From assembly GCA_900762015.1 (NCBI GenBank), contig CAAFEX010000048.1, forward strand, positions 1-18,417: a stretch of DNA of 18,417 nt, read 5' to 3'. The translations under genes and the position numbers were made by a program. Every line of letters starts with the position of its first letter. Position 1 is the stretch's first letter. Below the pieces are notes generated by a model, which saw only the letters and a program-made list of their open reading frames with translations, ran no database searches and had not been told where the DNA came from. This stretch comes from an uncultured Collinsella sp. Lineage in GTDB: Bacteria; Actinomycetota; Coriobacteriia; Coriobacteriales; Coriobacteriaceae. Below, piece after piece: positions 1 through 7,089 of this stretch.

Positions 1-1
1 A

Positions 2-1048
2 TCTTCGGCGGTTACCCTACCGGCGAACGGATACACCGTTGCGAACAGACCAAATCCAAAGCTCAGGCTTCTGTTCCTGCTTAAAACCTTGATGGAAAAG
101 ACCGACAGTACGCACGGGCTCACGACACAGCAGATCATCGAGGAACTCGCCTATCACGATCTCGAGGCCGAACGAAAGGCTATCTATCGCGATCTGCAAA
201 CGCTTCGCGACTTTGGACTCGATATTAACCAGCGCGGTGGCAGGGAATGGGCCCTGGCTTCGCGCCCGCTCGACCTGCAAGAGCTCATCATGCTTGTTGA
301 CGCCGTGCAGAGTTCGCCGTTTTTGACCGATGAGTTGACTGACCACCTCATCGGCAAGCTGCAGAGCCTCGCCAGCCTAGGCGAACGCGAGCTGATGCAC
401 AAGCGCGTCGACGTGCCTTCGCGCGTGAAGATGCAAAACTCCGATGCCCTGCTCAACATCGACTTGATTCAGCAGGCTATGCGCGAAAAACGCAAGATTC
501 GGTTTCGTTACTTCCACTACGACGCCGCCAAGCAAAAGGCCCTTAATCATGACGGAAAGACCTACGAGCTCACACCCGTGCGCCTTATCTACTCCGACGA
601 GCTTTATTACATGATTGGGTTTCGGGATAAATGGGCCAACGCCGGCTCGGGTCATCAGCCGTTCACGCCCTACCGTGTCGATCGCATGCTCGATGTTGTT
701 GTGTCTGAGGAGCCCGCGACCAAAGATCCGCGTATCGCGGGCTATGTGCTCGAAGATCACGTCTCTCCATCATTCGGCGTATATGCAGCCAACAAAACCA
801 CCATGGTGCTGGAACTCGACGACCGCGCGATGAACCCGCTCATCGACAAGTTTGGGCTCGACGCCGTTGTGTTTGAGAACCAGGATGGGCGCTTGCTGGC
901 GACCGTTAAAGCTCCGTTGTCGCCGCAATTCTTTGGCTGGCTCTTGCAACTCAGCACCTTCATTAAGATCGTTCAACCTCAAAGTGCCATCGATACGTAT
1001 CTCGACTATCTCGATAGCACGCGTGCGCTCTACCAGGAAGACAGGTAA
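2..1048 (+). CDS. WYL-domain transcriptional regulator, 5' end outside the window
   Basis: Helix-turn-helix plus WYL-domain regulator of the YafY/CapW type, predicted to bind DNA and sense a ligand, possibly nucleic acid, through the WYL domain. The frame is open from the first bases. The residues just before the TTG at 89 (KLRLLFLLKTLMEKTD) match the usual N-terminal helix of this family, so the true start lies left of the window and the TTG at 89 is not the start. The winged-helix region includes LTTQQIIEEL and ERKAIYRDLQTLRDFGLDI. The WYL core is around PVRLIYSDELYYMIGF, with the WYL triad drifted to YYM, followed by a conserved PYRVDRM arginine segment and a C-terminal WCX-like part. It ends 7 nt before the helicase-nuclease gene, so the two are probably one operon. 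WYL regulators often control DNA-damage or phage-defence genes (family knowledge); the ligand here is unknown. Confidence 0.85.
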   Translation, partial: SSAVTLPANGYTVANRPNPKLRLLFLLKTLMEKTDSTHGLTTQQIIEELAYHDLEAERKAIYRDLQTLRDFGLDINQRGGREWALASRPLDLQELIMLVDAVQSSPFLTDELTDHLIGKLQSLASLGERELMHKRVDVPSRVKMQNSDALLNIDLIQQAMREKRKIRFRYFHYDAAKQKALNHDGKTYELTPVRLIYSDELYYMIGFRDKWANAGSGHQPFTPYRVDRMLDVVVSEEPATKDPRIAGYVLEDHVSPSFGVYAANKTTMVLELDDRAMNPLIDKFGLDAVVFENQDGRLLATVKAPLSPQFFGWLLQLSTFIKIVQPQSAIDTYLDYLDSTRALYQEDR

Positions 1049-1055
1049 TACTGCC

Positions 1056-4000
1056 ATGAACATGACCCCCGAACTCATCGCATCGCTCGACCGACTAAAC
1101 CCCGAACAGCACGAGGCCGTCGAATGCCTAGATGGTCCTTTGCTCGTCATTGCCGGTCCCGGCACCGGCAAGACGCAGCTACTGAGTCTGCGCGCGGCGA
1201 ACATCCTGGCCAAGCGCGATGCCGCCCCGCGCAACATCCTCTGCCTCACCTATACCGAGGCGGGCGCGGAAGCCATGCGCAAACGCCTGATTGAGCTCAT
1301 TGGGCGCGACGCCTACGGCATCGAAGTCAGCACGTTCCACGGATTTGCAAGCAGCATCAGGTCGCGCTATCCCGAGTACTTCACACGCCCCGCGACCGAC
1401 ACACTTGTTACCAGCCTTCACCAGCAAGAGATTTTTGATCGGTTGCTCAAATCGCTGCCCTTTGGTTCTCCGCTAGGCGGAGGGTCACCTGATATGCCTG
1501 CGCAAAACATCGGTAAGATGATCGGCTTTGTCTCCAAAATCAAACGCAGTGGCCTGGACTACGACACGCTGAGCGCCATCGCGCAGCAGAATATCGACGC
1601 CGCCACTTGGCTCACCGAGCATTCCGAGCTGCTTACGCTCGTCTGCGAAAGGGCAAGCGCTGCGTTGGCTGAGCGTTTTGAGGAGGAAGTCGAACGCGCC
1701 TGTGGCATGGCGCCCACATCGCTCACCCGCCCGATCGGCTGTCCTGCTGGCACGTATGTGCCCTATATCCTTGAGCTGCGCGATACCATTCGCCGCACCG
1801 AGCTCATCGATGAGAAGGGCAAATCCTCGGGATACACCAAGGCGCGCGATGCCTTCTTTGGAGGCAGCAACTCTCAGGGGCGCACGTTTAAAATTGCCGA
1901 GCAGAGCGAGCGACTCAAGACCGCTTGCGACGTCGCACGTCGCTACCAGAGCGAGCTCGACCAGCACCATCTCTACGATTACGACGACATGATCGGCGAC
2001 TTTGTTAACGCCGTCGAGCACAACGACGCGCTACGTCAAGTGCTCCAGGACACCTATACCTATATCCAAGTTGACGAGTTCCAGGACACCAATGGTGCCC
2101 AGATGCGCATCATCGAGCTGCTCTGCGACGGCGTTGATTCGCCCAATATCATGGCCGTCGGCGATGACGATCAGGCGATCATGCGTTTTCAGGGCGCCAC
2201 GATCGAATGTGCCAACCAGTTTGCGGCCGAGTTCTCGCCCCGGAGCATCGTGCTCAAGACCAACTATCGCTCCACGCCCGCCATCGTTAAGCTTGGTCAA
2301 GCCATCGCCCAGCAAATCGAATACCGACTCGATGCCAGCTCGAATAAGTCAATCGAAGCCTTTAAGCCTCAAGGCGATCAGGTCAGCTTTAGCGAGAACG
2401 TCTACACTGGCAAAGCCGAGGAATACGCCGCCGTTGCCGCGAGCATTAGGCGGAGGATTGATGCTGGCTACCTCGATGACTGCGAAGATCCCAATGAAGG
2501 AATTGCAGTCATCTCTGCCAAACACGCCGCATTGCGCTCGCTGATTCCCTTCCTCGTTAAGGAGAACGTGTCGTTTTCCTATCGCGAACGACAGAATCTC
2601 TTTGCCTCCGAGCGCATGCAGACGACGTTGGCACTGTTGCGCTGCGTTACCGCGCTTGCTCGCGGGCAGCAGGAGCTCGCCAGCAGCTATCTTCCGCAGA
2701 TTGTCTGTGCCGCCGAGCTGGGCGGCGACCATCCATCGTCCGTGACGTTTGCGCTCAGCGCCAAGCGCGAGCATCGCGGCGACTGGATGGCCGCCATGCG
2801 CGAGAGCAATAGCGCCCGCGTTAAAGAGCTGCACGACGACCTTATGCAGTGGGCGGCCGAAGCCGGCGCCTCCCCGGTCAGAGCGCTGCTCTTTAAGATT
2901 GTCGAACGCAGCCTTGACTATTACCGGAATCGCAAAGATCAAGATCCGCTGGGCGCCGCCGAATTCAATGCCGGCATCCGCGCCTTGCTTGCCTTTGCTG
3001 AGGGGGAGATGGGAGACGCGCGCCGCATGGGACGCACGCTTCGCCTGCCCGATATTGTCGACAAACTCGACGCCGCTCAAAAGTTTGGCGTGAGCATCGA
3101 CGCATCGATCGACCTCGGCACGCCGGGAGCTGTTCGTCTCACCAGCGCCCATAGCTCTAAGGGCCTGGAATTCGACTGCGTCTACCTGCTCGATGCCGAC
3201 GACTCCACTTGGCACAAAGGCGCCGGCGGCATGAGCTTGTACCCGTCCAACCTGCTTATTCGCGATGAAAAGGATGATGACGACGCGCGCCGCCTGCTGT
3301 TTGTCGCCATCACGCGTGCTAAGCGGCACCTCGAGCTGTACCGTGCCGGCGGGTCGGCACTGCAGGAGCTCACGGGGCTTATCGACTCTTGCGAGGTTTC
3401 TGCTGAAGCAGACCAGCTCAGCGTTGCAATCGAAACCGAGTGGCGCGACAACTACGTGCTCGATACGCCCGAGCTCCGCGCGCTTCTGAAGCCTCATACC
3501 GACGTGAAGTTTCTTTCCGCCACAGCACTCAACAACTTTGTGACGTACGAGCCTGGATGCGCAAATAGTCTGCACTTCCCTGAGAAGCAGATTGTGCGCC
3601 TGCCCACGGCGCCCACAATCCAAACCGAATTCGGCACCATCATTCACGCGATGTTCGAGGAGATCGTTAATAGAATGGAAGCCGATGGCGAGACGGCGAT
3701 TGAGACAATTGAGGCCGAGTATCGCCAGCAGATTTCGTGGCTCGATTTTGCCCCCGAGGACGTCCATCGCTATTCGGAGCGCTTCGAACGCATTTGTCGT
3801 GCATTCGTCCCCTGGCTTGTCGAGCACGTCCATGGCTATCGCTGCGTCACAGAGGCGAATATGCAGTGCCTGACCACCGAAGGAACTCCGCTCTTTGGTT
3901 TTCTCGACCTGCTCCTCGTTGACGATGCAGCTAAAACGGTGCAGATTGTTGACTACAAGACTGGCTTTGGCAAAGAAGTCCCTGCAGGCTACCATCGTCA

Positions 4001-4343
4001 GCTCAAGTTTTACAAACTGCTGGTCGAAGCGTCACCCGAGTTTTATGGCTACACCGTCACTTCCATGGGCGACTACTATGTAGAACCCGACAAGACGACG
4101 GGCGAGCTCCGCCCGCCGTTCGCGACAACCGCCAACGCCGACGACATTGCCGAGCTCGAGCAACTCATCGATGCCGTATGGTCGCGCATTGAACACGGTG
4201 CTTGGGATACCAGTGCTTTTGAGCAGAGCGGCGCTTATGAACTGGCCGTTGAGGAACAAAAGGGCTGCCGCAAAAAAGCCGATAAAACTGAGGTCATGCA
4301 GCGCGCCTACGAGCATTGGCTAGCCGAGAACCCCGGAATGTGA
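1056..4343 (+). CDS. UvrD/Rep-family (SF1A) DNA helicase with C-terminal PD-(D/E)XK nuclease
   Basis: A 1095-residue ATP-dependent 3'-5' helicase fused to a RecB-like nuclease, acting on broken or damaged DNA in the cytoplasm. Visible motifs: Walker A GPGTGKT (34-40), motif II VDEFQDTN (339-346), motif III GDDDQAIMRFQGA (from 369), motif IV TNYRS (402-406), motif V LTSAHSSKGLEFD (695-707) and motif VI RLLFVAITRAK (746-756). The nuclease shows H864 in FGTIIHAMFEE, D951 in GFLDLLL, then D966 and K968 in IVDYKTG, and QLKFYKLL. All catalytic residues look intact. ATG 1056 was chosen because AGG-rich sequence sits about 10 nt upstream and the helicase Q-motif region (LNPEQHEAV) follows at once; an open extension back to 852 overlaps the regulator and is not needed. 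It resembles a single subunit of the AddAB/AdnAB architecture, but no partner subunit is present here. It is probably co-transcribed with the WYL regulator. Confidence 0.9.
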   Translation: MNMTPELIASLDRLNPEQHEAVECLDGPLLVIAGPGTGKTQLLSLRAANILAKRDAAPRNILCLTYTEAGAEAMRKRLIELIGRDAYGIEVSTFHGFASSIRSRYPEYFTRPATDTLVTSLHQQEIFDRLLKSLPFGSPLGGGSPDMPAQNIGKMIGFVSKIKRSGLDYDTLSAIAQQNIDAATWLTEHSELLTLVCERASAALAERFEEEVERACGMAPTSLTRPIGCPAGTYVPYILELRDTIRRTELIDEKGKSSGYTKARDAFFGGSNSQGRTFKIAEQSERLKTACDVARRYQSELDQHHLYDYDDMIGDFVNAVEHNDALRQVLQDTYTYIQVDEFQDTNGAQMRIIELLCDGVDSPNIMAVGDDDQAIMRFQGATIECANQFAAEFSPRSIVLKTNYRSTPAIVKLGQAIAQQIEYRLDASSNKSIEAFKPQGDQVSFSENVYTGKAEEYAAVAASIRRRIDAGYLDDCEDPNEGIAVISAKHAALRSLIPFLVKENVSFSYRERQNLFASERMQTTLALLRCVTALARGQQELASSYLPQIVCAAELGGDHPSSVTFALSAKREHRGDWMAAMRESNSARVKELHDDLMQWAAEAGASPVRALLFKIVERSLDYYRNRKDQDPLGAAEFNAGIRALLAFAEGEMGDARRMGRTLRLPDIVDKLDAAQKFGVSIDASIDLGTPGAVRLTSAHSSKGLEFDCVYLLDADDSTWHKGAGGMSLYPSNLLIRDEKDDDDARRLLFVAITRAKRHLELYRAGGSALQELTGLIDSCEVSAEADQLSVAIETEWRDNYVLDTPELRALLKPHTDVKFLSATALNNFVTYEPGCANSLHFPEKQIVRLPTAPTIQTEFGTIIHAMFEEIVNRMEADGETAIETIEAEYRQQISWLDFAPEDVHRYSERFERICRAFVPWLVEHVHGYRCVTEANMQCLTTEGTPLFGFLDLLLVDDAAKTVQIVDYKTGFGKEVPAGYHRQLKFYKLLVEASPEFYGYTVTSMGDYYVEPDKTTGELRPPFATTANADDIAELEQLIDAVWSRIEHGAWDTSAFEQSGAYELAVEEQKGCRKKADKTEVMQRAYEHWLAENPGM

Positions 4344-4367
4344 CAGAGAGACAGTCCCTTTGTCACA
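4340..4367. repeat. Palindromic intergenic repeat, copy 1
   Basis: Perfect 7-bp arms TGTGACA (4339-4345) and TGTCACA (4361-4367) overlap the helicase stop codon. The 28-nt unit matches the unit at 4748-4775 at about 20 of 28 positions, including the run TCCCTTTGTC. It may act as a weak terminator for the helicase transcript, but no U-run follows. The two copies bracket the small toxin locus. Confidence 0.55.
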
Positions 4368-4398
4368 ACCCGCCTGGCTTTTGGAGCGGCATTACCGT

Positions 4399-4427
4399 TT
4401 GTCCAAAATGGCATTCGTGGGTAGAAT
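4399..4427 (+). promoter_or_regulatory. Sigma70-type promoter of the predicted antisense RNA
   Basis: The -35 element TTGTCC (4399-4404) and -10 element TAGAAT (4422-4427) are separated by exactly 17 bp. No protein-coding gene starts downstream on this strand. The predicted transcription start (about 4434) falls at the base of a stable hairpin, which suggests that the product is a structured RNA. Confidence 0.6.
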
Positions 4428-4433
4428 AGTGTC

Positions 4434-4520
4434 GACGGCAGCCCAAGTTCTGGAAAGCTGGGCAGCGCCGTTGTTTGCATTAGGGGGTCAACGCCTTAGC
4501 GGCGGCGACCCCTTCTGTTG
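4434..4520 (+). ncRNA. Predicted antisense RNA antitoxin, convergent with the small toxin gene
   Basis: A predicted RNA of about 85-90 nt. It starts at or near 4434, 7 nt after a good -10 element. It opens with a hairpin made of arms ACGGC (4435-4439) with GCCGT (4467-4471), and GCCCA (4441-4445) with TGGGC (4459-4463). It ends at a second hairpin (4482-4514) followed by U-rich sequence. It is complementary to the last codons and the 3' untranslated region of the minus-strand 41-residue peptide gene. This matches the layout of the RatA/txpA and SR4/bsrG type I antitoxin-toxin pairs (family knowledge). The ends are inferred from sequence only. Confidence 0.5.
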
Positions 4521-4525
4521 CGTTT
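4482..4525 (+). terminator. Intrinsic terminator of the antisense RNA
   Basis: GGGGTC (4484-4489) pairs with GACCCC (4507-4512), extended by G-U and A-U pairs. Inside it, CGCC (4492-4495) pairs with GGCG (4501-4504) around a TTAGC loop. The tail TTCTGTTGCGTTT is T-rich but interrupted. The stem includes the stop codon of the opposing toxin gene. Confidence 0.5.
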
Positions 4526-4621
4526 CGAACGTTGCTTGAGTGCCTCGGAAAGCCCGACGAGCGCCGTGAAGAACGAGACCAAAGCGGTCAGAAGTCTCAC
4601 GAAATCAATCAAATCGGTCAT
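4496..4621 (-). CDS. Small hydrophobic holin-like/Fst-like toxin peptide (41 aa)
   Basis: The reading frame encodes 41 residues. It has a short acidic start (MTDLIDF), one membrane-spanning stretch of about 20 residues (roughly residues 4-25, including LLTALVSFFTALVGL), and a very basic tail in which 9 of the last 13 residues are Lys or Arg (ending RRGRRR). This is the architecture of type I toxins such as TxpA, BsrG and Fst, which insert into the membrane. ATG 4621 was chosen because a perfect GGAGG (4630-4634) lies 8 nt upstream; an ATG two codons earlier is only 2 nt from it. The context supports a toxin: a LexA-like operator in the promoter, a hairpin that buries the Shine-Dalgarno, and a convergent RNA across the 3' end. 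I do not recognise an exact named family, and toxicity is inferred. It could instead be a harmless small membrane protein. Confidence 0.65.
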   Translation of the reverse strand: MTDLIDFVRLLTALVSFFTALVGLSEALKQRSKRNRRGRRR

Positions 4622-4629
4622 GGGCATCA

Positions 4630-4647
4630 CCTCCCATCAGATGGAGG
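4630..4647 (-). promoter_or_regulatory. Hairpin sequestering the toxin Shine-Dalgarno
   Basis: On the minus strand CCTCC (4643-4647) can pair with the Shine-Dalgarno GGAGG (4630-4634), with further AT pairs inside and a tiny loop. The ribosome binding site would be hidden in the full-length transcript, a common device in type I toxin mRNAs to delay translation. Confidence 0.55.
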
Positions 4648-4703
4648 GCGCTGCCCGGCACATGGAACTGCCGTCAACAATACCGATTCTACCAGAGCCT
4701 AGT

Positions 4704-4733
4704 TATATATACGAATATATGTTCGTATTCCAA
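4704..4733 (-). promoter_or_regulatory. Promoter of the small toxin gene
   Basis: On the minus strand a -35 element TTGGAA (4728-4733) and a -10 element TATATA (4704-4709) have an 18-bp spacer that contains the LexA-like palindrome. An alternative -10, TAGAAT (4686-4691), would place the palindrome over a weak -35 (TTCGTA). Either way the operator overlaps the core promoter. The leader would be about 60-75 nt. Confidence 0.5.
4709..4728. promoter_or_regulatory. LexA-like SOS box in the toxin promoter
   Basis: A perfect palindrome with arms ATACGAA and TTCGTAT around TATATG. Its core, CGAATATATGTTCG (4712-4725), differs at one position from CGAACATATGTTCG, which fits the Gram-positive LexA/DinR consensus CGAAC-N4-GTTCG. 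It lies between the proposed -35 and -10 elements, so a bound repressor would block transcription until DNA damage. LexA identity is inferred from sequence similarity. Confidence 0.6.
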
Positions 4734-4747
4734 GAACACAGGCCCCC

Positions 4748-4775
4748 GCGGCAAAGGGACTATCCCTTTGTCGCA
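4748..4775. repeat. Palindromic intergenic repeat, copy 2, at the 3' end of the HAD gene
   Basis: The arms at 4748-4759 and 4763-4774 pair at 11 of 12 positions around a CTA loop, giving a very stable hairpin. The unit is the second copy of the repeat at 4340-4367. It begins right after the HAD stop codon on the minus strand and may stabilise or terminate that transcript, although no T-run follows it. Confidence 0.6.
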
Positions 4776-5633
4776 TTATTCGATTACGGTGCGGGAATTT
4801 TGCTTGTGCATGGTGGCGAGCATGTGTTTGGGGACGGCGTGGACCATGCAGCTACCGATGGTCGCGGTCGCGGCGGCCTTAGCTGCATCGCTTGCGTTTT
4901 TGGTCGCGTAGCTGTGGCGGAAACGCTTGAGCATGGCAATGTCGTTGCCGCCGTCTCCGTAAACCGCGACCTCGTCCTCGGCAATGCCGTAGTAGCCCGC
5001 CAGCCAGGCCACACTCTCGCCCTTGTTGCACGCCACGTCCGTGATCTCGAACATCACCGGATCAAACGGCGCGTTGACCACACGGTCCGAGCGCTCGGCC
5101 AAATACGCCTTAAGGTCGCGCTCCAGCTCGGGCGAGGTCACGCGACAGTTGATCTTGCACACATCGTGGCGCAGGATGTCACCGATCGACTGGTCGAAAT
5201 ACTGTTCCTCGTGGTACCCGCCACGTGCACGCATACCGCGCATCACGATGCGCTTGATAGGACTGTCTTTTTTAAAGCCTGCCTGGTGCATCTCGAACGA
5301 TCCACTCGAGAACATGCCATCGGGCGTGGAGCAGTCAAAACAGATATCCGGAAACTCCTTGAGCAGCTCCTCGGTAATCTGCGAGTCGATGGTCCAGGTC
5401 CTGAGCACCTCGCCATGGCTGTCGCGCACGATGGACCCATTGGAGCAGCAGGCGTCGAGTGCCAGGCCCGTAAAGCCATGCTCGCCAATCGGCAGCGTCG
5501 AGCGCCCGGTCGCGGGAACCACATGCAGGCCAGCCTCGGTCAGCTCGCGAATGGCACGGCGGATGGTCCCATCTGCCTCGTGCAGGGCGTTCAGCAGCGT
5601 TCCGTCTAAGTCACTCGCAAACATCTTGATCAT
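4776..5633 (-). CDS. Cof-type HAD-superfamily phosphatase
   Basis: A 285-residue cytosolic haloacid dehalogenase-fold phosphatase of the Cof/YidA group, likely dephosphorylating small sugar phosphates or cofactors; the substrate is unknown. Motif I is DLDGT (D8 nucleophile, D10 acid/base). Motif II is in VPATGRS (T42). The conserved KG of motif III is in CNKGESVAWL. Motif IV is GDGGND (226-231). The C2-type cap between motifs II and III is the normal length. ATG 5633 was chosen because MIKMFASDLDGTLL is the usual N-terminus and an AAGGAG sequence lies upstream; the frame stays open further upstream, but that part has no family resemblance. The region just before the start forms one arm of a perfect 15-bp inverted repeat that includes the Shine-Dalgarno, so expression may be controlled. 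The gene is probably monocistronic. Confidence 0.88.
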   Translation of the reverse strand: MIKMFASDLDGTLLNALHEADGTIRRAIRELTEAGLHVVPATGRSTLPIGEHGFTGLALDACCSNGSIVRDSHGEVLRTWTIDSQITEELLKEFPDICFDCSTPDGMFSSGSFEMHQAGFKKDSPIKRIVMRGMRARGGYHEEQYFDQSIGDILRHDVCKINCRVTSPELERDLKAYLAERSDRVVNAPFDPVMFEITDVACNKGESVAWLAGYYGIAEDEVAVYGDGGNDIAMLKRFRHSYATKNASDAAKAAATATIGSCMVHAVPKHMLATMHKQNSRTVIE

Positions 5634-5639
5634 GGATAC

Positions 5640-5681
5640 GCCTCTCCTTCGTCTGCACGATATTGTAGACGAAGGAGAGGC
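5640..5681. promoter_or_regulatory. Perfect 15-bp inverted repeat over the HAD promoter and Shine-Dalgarno
   Basis: The arm GCCTCTCCTTCGTCT (5640-5654) is exactly repeated in inverted form at 5667-5681, with a 12-nt centre. On the minus strand the centre edge holds TACAAT (5662-5667), a good -10 with only a weak -35. The arm nearest the gene contains its AAGGAG. It could be a repressor operator around the -10, or an RNA hairpin hiding the ribosome binding site if transcription comes from further upstream. There is no T-run, so it is not a standard terminator for the upstream MFS gene. Confidence 0.6.
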
Positions 5682-5748
5682 ATGCCTAAACAATGCCGTC
5701 CCGGCGCGGCGTGCCACTGTCTCCACAAATTCACGGTCCCCCAGCGCC

Positions 5749-7011
5749 TTAAGACATTCGCCATAAGCGACTTTTCAGCCGATTAAACAGCGCCGTCGTC
5801 GACGTCAGCACCGCCAACATGCCTGCGAATACAATCGCCGGAGCCCATCGATCATATGCAAGCCCGTAAACCAATTGGCCAATAGGCGTTGCACAGGAAA
5901 GTGTCATATAAACGAGTGCCAGCACTTTTCCGCAGAGTTCCTTTGGCGCTGACCGCTGAACAAATGAAACGATTCCGACCGATGCAATGCTTGCCCACGC
6001 CATGACCCATGCCGAGCCGGCCGCAAGCGCGGCAAACGCTAATTCATCAGGACCGCTCAGTAGCGTGACAATAATCGGTACGACTCCAAAACAAATCATC
6101 GCAACATATCGACATATGCCCTTGAAGGAAAAACGATGCGGCCAAATACCGACCAAACCACTGCCGACAAAACCACCTAAGCCCATAGCCACCTCAATAA
6201 TCCCAACAAAGGATGACTGCATTCCGAGATGCTTTGCAACAATAACGGGAGCACCAATCGTTAACCCAACTAACGCAAGGTTCAAAATAGCCGCAAGCAA
6301 AAACACAACGAGCAATGATGCGTTTTGAAACAGGTACCGAATCGACTCCCGAAAATCGCTTCGGCATGTCGAGCAAGTCGTACTGTCCCCTGTCATTCCA
6401 GATGAGGCATTTTGCTTGAGTGCGCCCCCGAACAGCAGGGCTGACATCGCAAACGTCAACGCCGCGGTTTCGCATAGAGCATCGATACCAAAGCACCCAT
6501 AGACTGCCGTCCCGACTACAGGCCCCAAGATATTGCTCGCCATGGTTACCTGCGAGACCAACGCTGTGGCACGCTCAACCTTTTCTTGGCTCATCATGTG
6601 CACCGTCTCAATTTGAAGCATCGGTTTCAGCAGCGATTGGATGCCATATTGGACGCAAAGCATTGCTGCCACGACAACCGCAAGAGGCAGCGAACACTTC
6701 ATGGGGATAAACAGCAGTGATGCAGCCATCAGAACAATGCCGAGCACCACAAGAACCCCGCGATGTCTCCCGTGATCCGCCAAGATTCCGCCAGCCGGAG
6801 TCGCAAGCACGCCCGGCACGAACGCTATCGCCGCGACAGCACCATATAACGTTGACGAGCCGCTGCAATCGAACAAGTAAAGCGGGCACGCAAAGCACAG
6901 TGCCGACAGCATCGAATACGCACACAGCTGTGCAACCAGAAGCTCCGTGAGTCTAATTGACCGCACTGTTTTTGATTCCAACGAGGCGCTGACGCCTCTC
7001 AGGCCAGCCAT
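5749..7011 (-). CDS. MFS drug efflux transporter (MefA/DHA3-like)
   Basis: A 420-residue membrane protein with about 12 hydrophobic segments, of the major facilitator superfamily; it is predicted to export a toxic compound by proton antiport. The loop after TM2 carries the motif A signature GGILADHGRHRG (74-85). The TM4-TM5 region (QSLLKPMLQIE, then TALVSQVTMASNILGPVVG) is typical of the macrolide-efflux-like branch. ATG 7011 was chosen because a G-rich ribosome site (AGGGGGCGG) precedes it and TM1 follows about 20 residues later; an in-frame ATG 26 codons upstream would run through the operator. The gene lies downstream of a TetR gene with two matching operators around the junction, a standard repressor-pump pair. 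Its base composition is visibly more AT-rich than its neighbours, suggesting horizontal acquisition. The substrate is unknown. Confidence 0.85.
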   Translation of the reverse strand: MAGLRGVSASLESKTVRSIRLTELLVAQLCAYSMLSALCFACPLYLFDCSGSSTLYGAVAAIAFVPGVLATPAGGILADHGRHRGVLVVLGIVLMAASLLFIPMKCSLPLAVVVAAMLCVQYGIQSLLKPMLQIETVHMMSQEKVERATALVSQVTMASNILGPVVGTAVYGCFGIDALCETAALTFAMSALLFGGALKQNASSGMTGDSTTCSTCRSDFRESIRYLFQNASLLVVFLLAAILNLALVGLTIGAPVIVAKHLGMQSSFVGIIEVAMGLGGFVGSGLVGIWPHRFSFKGICRYVAMICFGVVPIIVTLLSGPDELAFAALAAGSAWVMAWASIASVGIVSFVQRSAPKELCGKVLALVYMTLSCATPIGQLVYGLAYDRWAPAIVFAGMLAVLTSTTALFNRLKSRLWRMS

Positions 7012-7024
7012 AAGTCCGCCCCCT

Positions 7025-7045
7025 ATACATACCGCTAGTATGTAT
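7025..7045. promoter_or_regulatory. TetR-type operator 1, upstream of the MFS gene
   Basis: A perfect palindrome: ATACATAC, 5-nt centre CGCTA, GTATGTAT. It sits 14 nt before the MFS start codon, where a bound repressor would block transcription. It shares 17 of 21 positions with the site at 7090-7110. Confidence 0.7.
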
Positions 7046-7089
7046 TTAATGACTTGAAAAGGGCAGCCGTGGCTACCCTCATAAATCAA

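Noticed and set aside
852..1055. Upstream extension of the helicase frame
   Set aside because: It overlaps the regulator's coding sequence for about 200 nt, and the ATG at 1056 has the ribosome site and the family N-terminus.
2349..3995. A 548-codon open frame antisense to the helicase-nuclease gene
   Set aside because: It mirrors the codon structure of the real gene, has no family resemblance and no ribosome site; the sense frame has all helicase motifs.
4518..5609. A 363-codon plus-strand frame across the toxin locus and the HAD gene
   Set aside because: Its body is antisense to a well-supported Cof-type phosphatase and it has no plausible start context.
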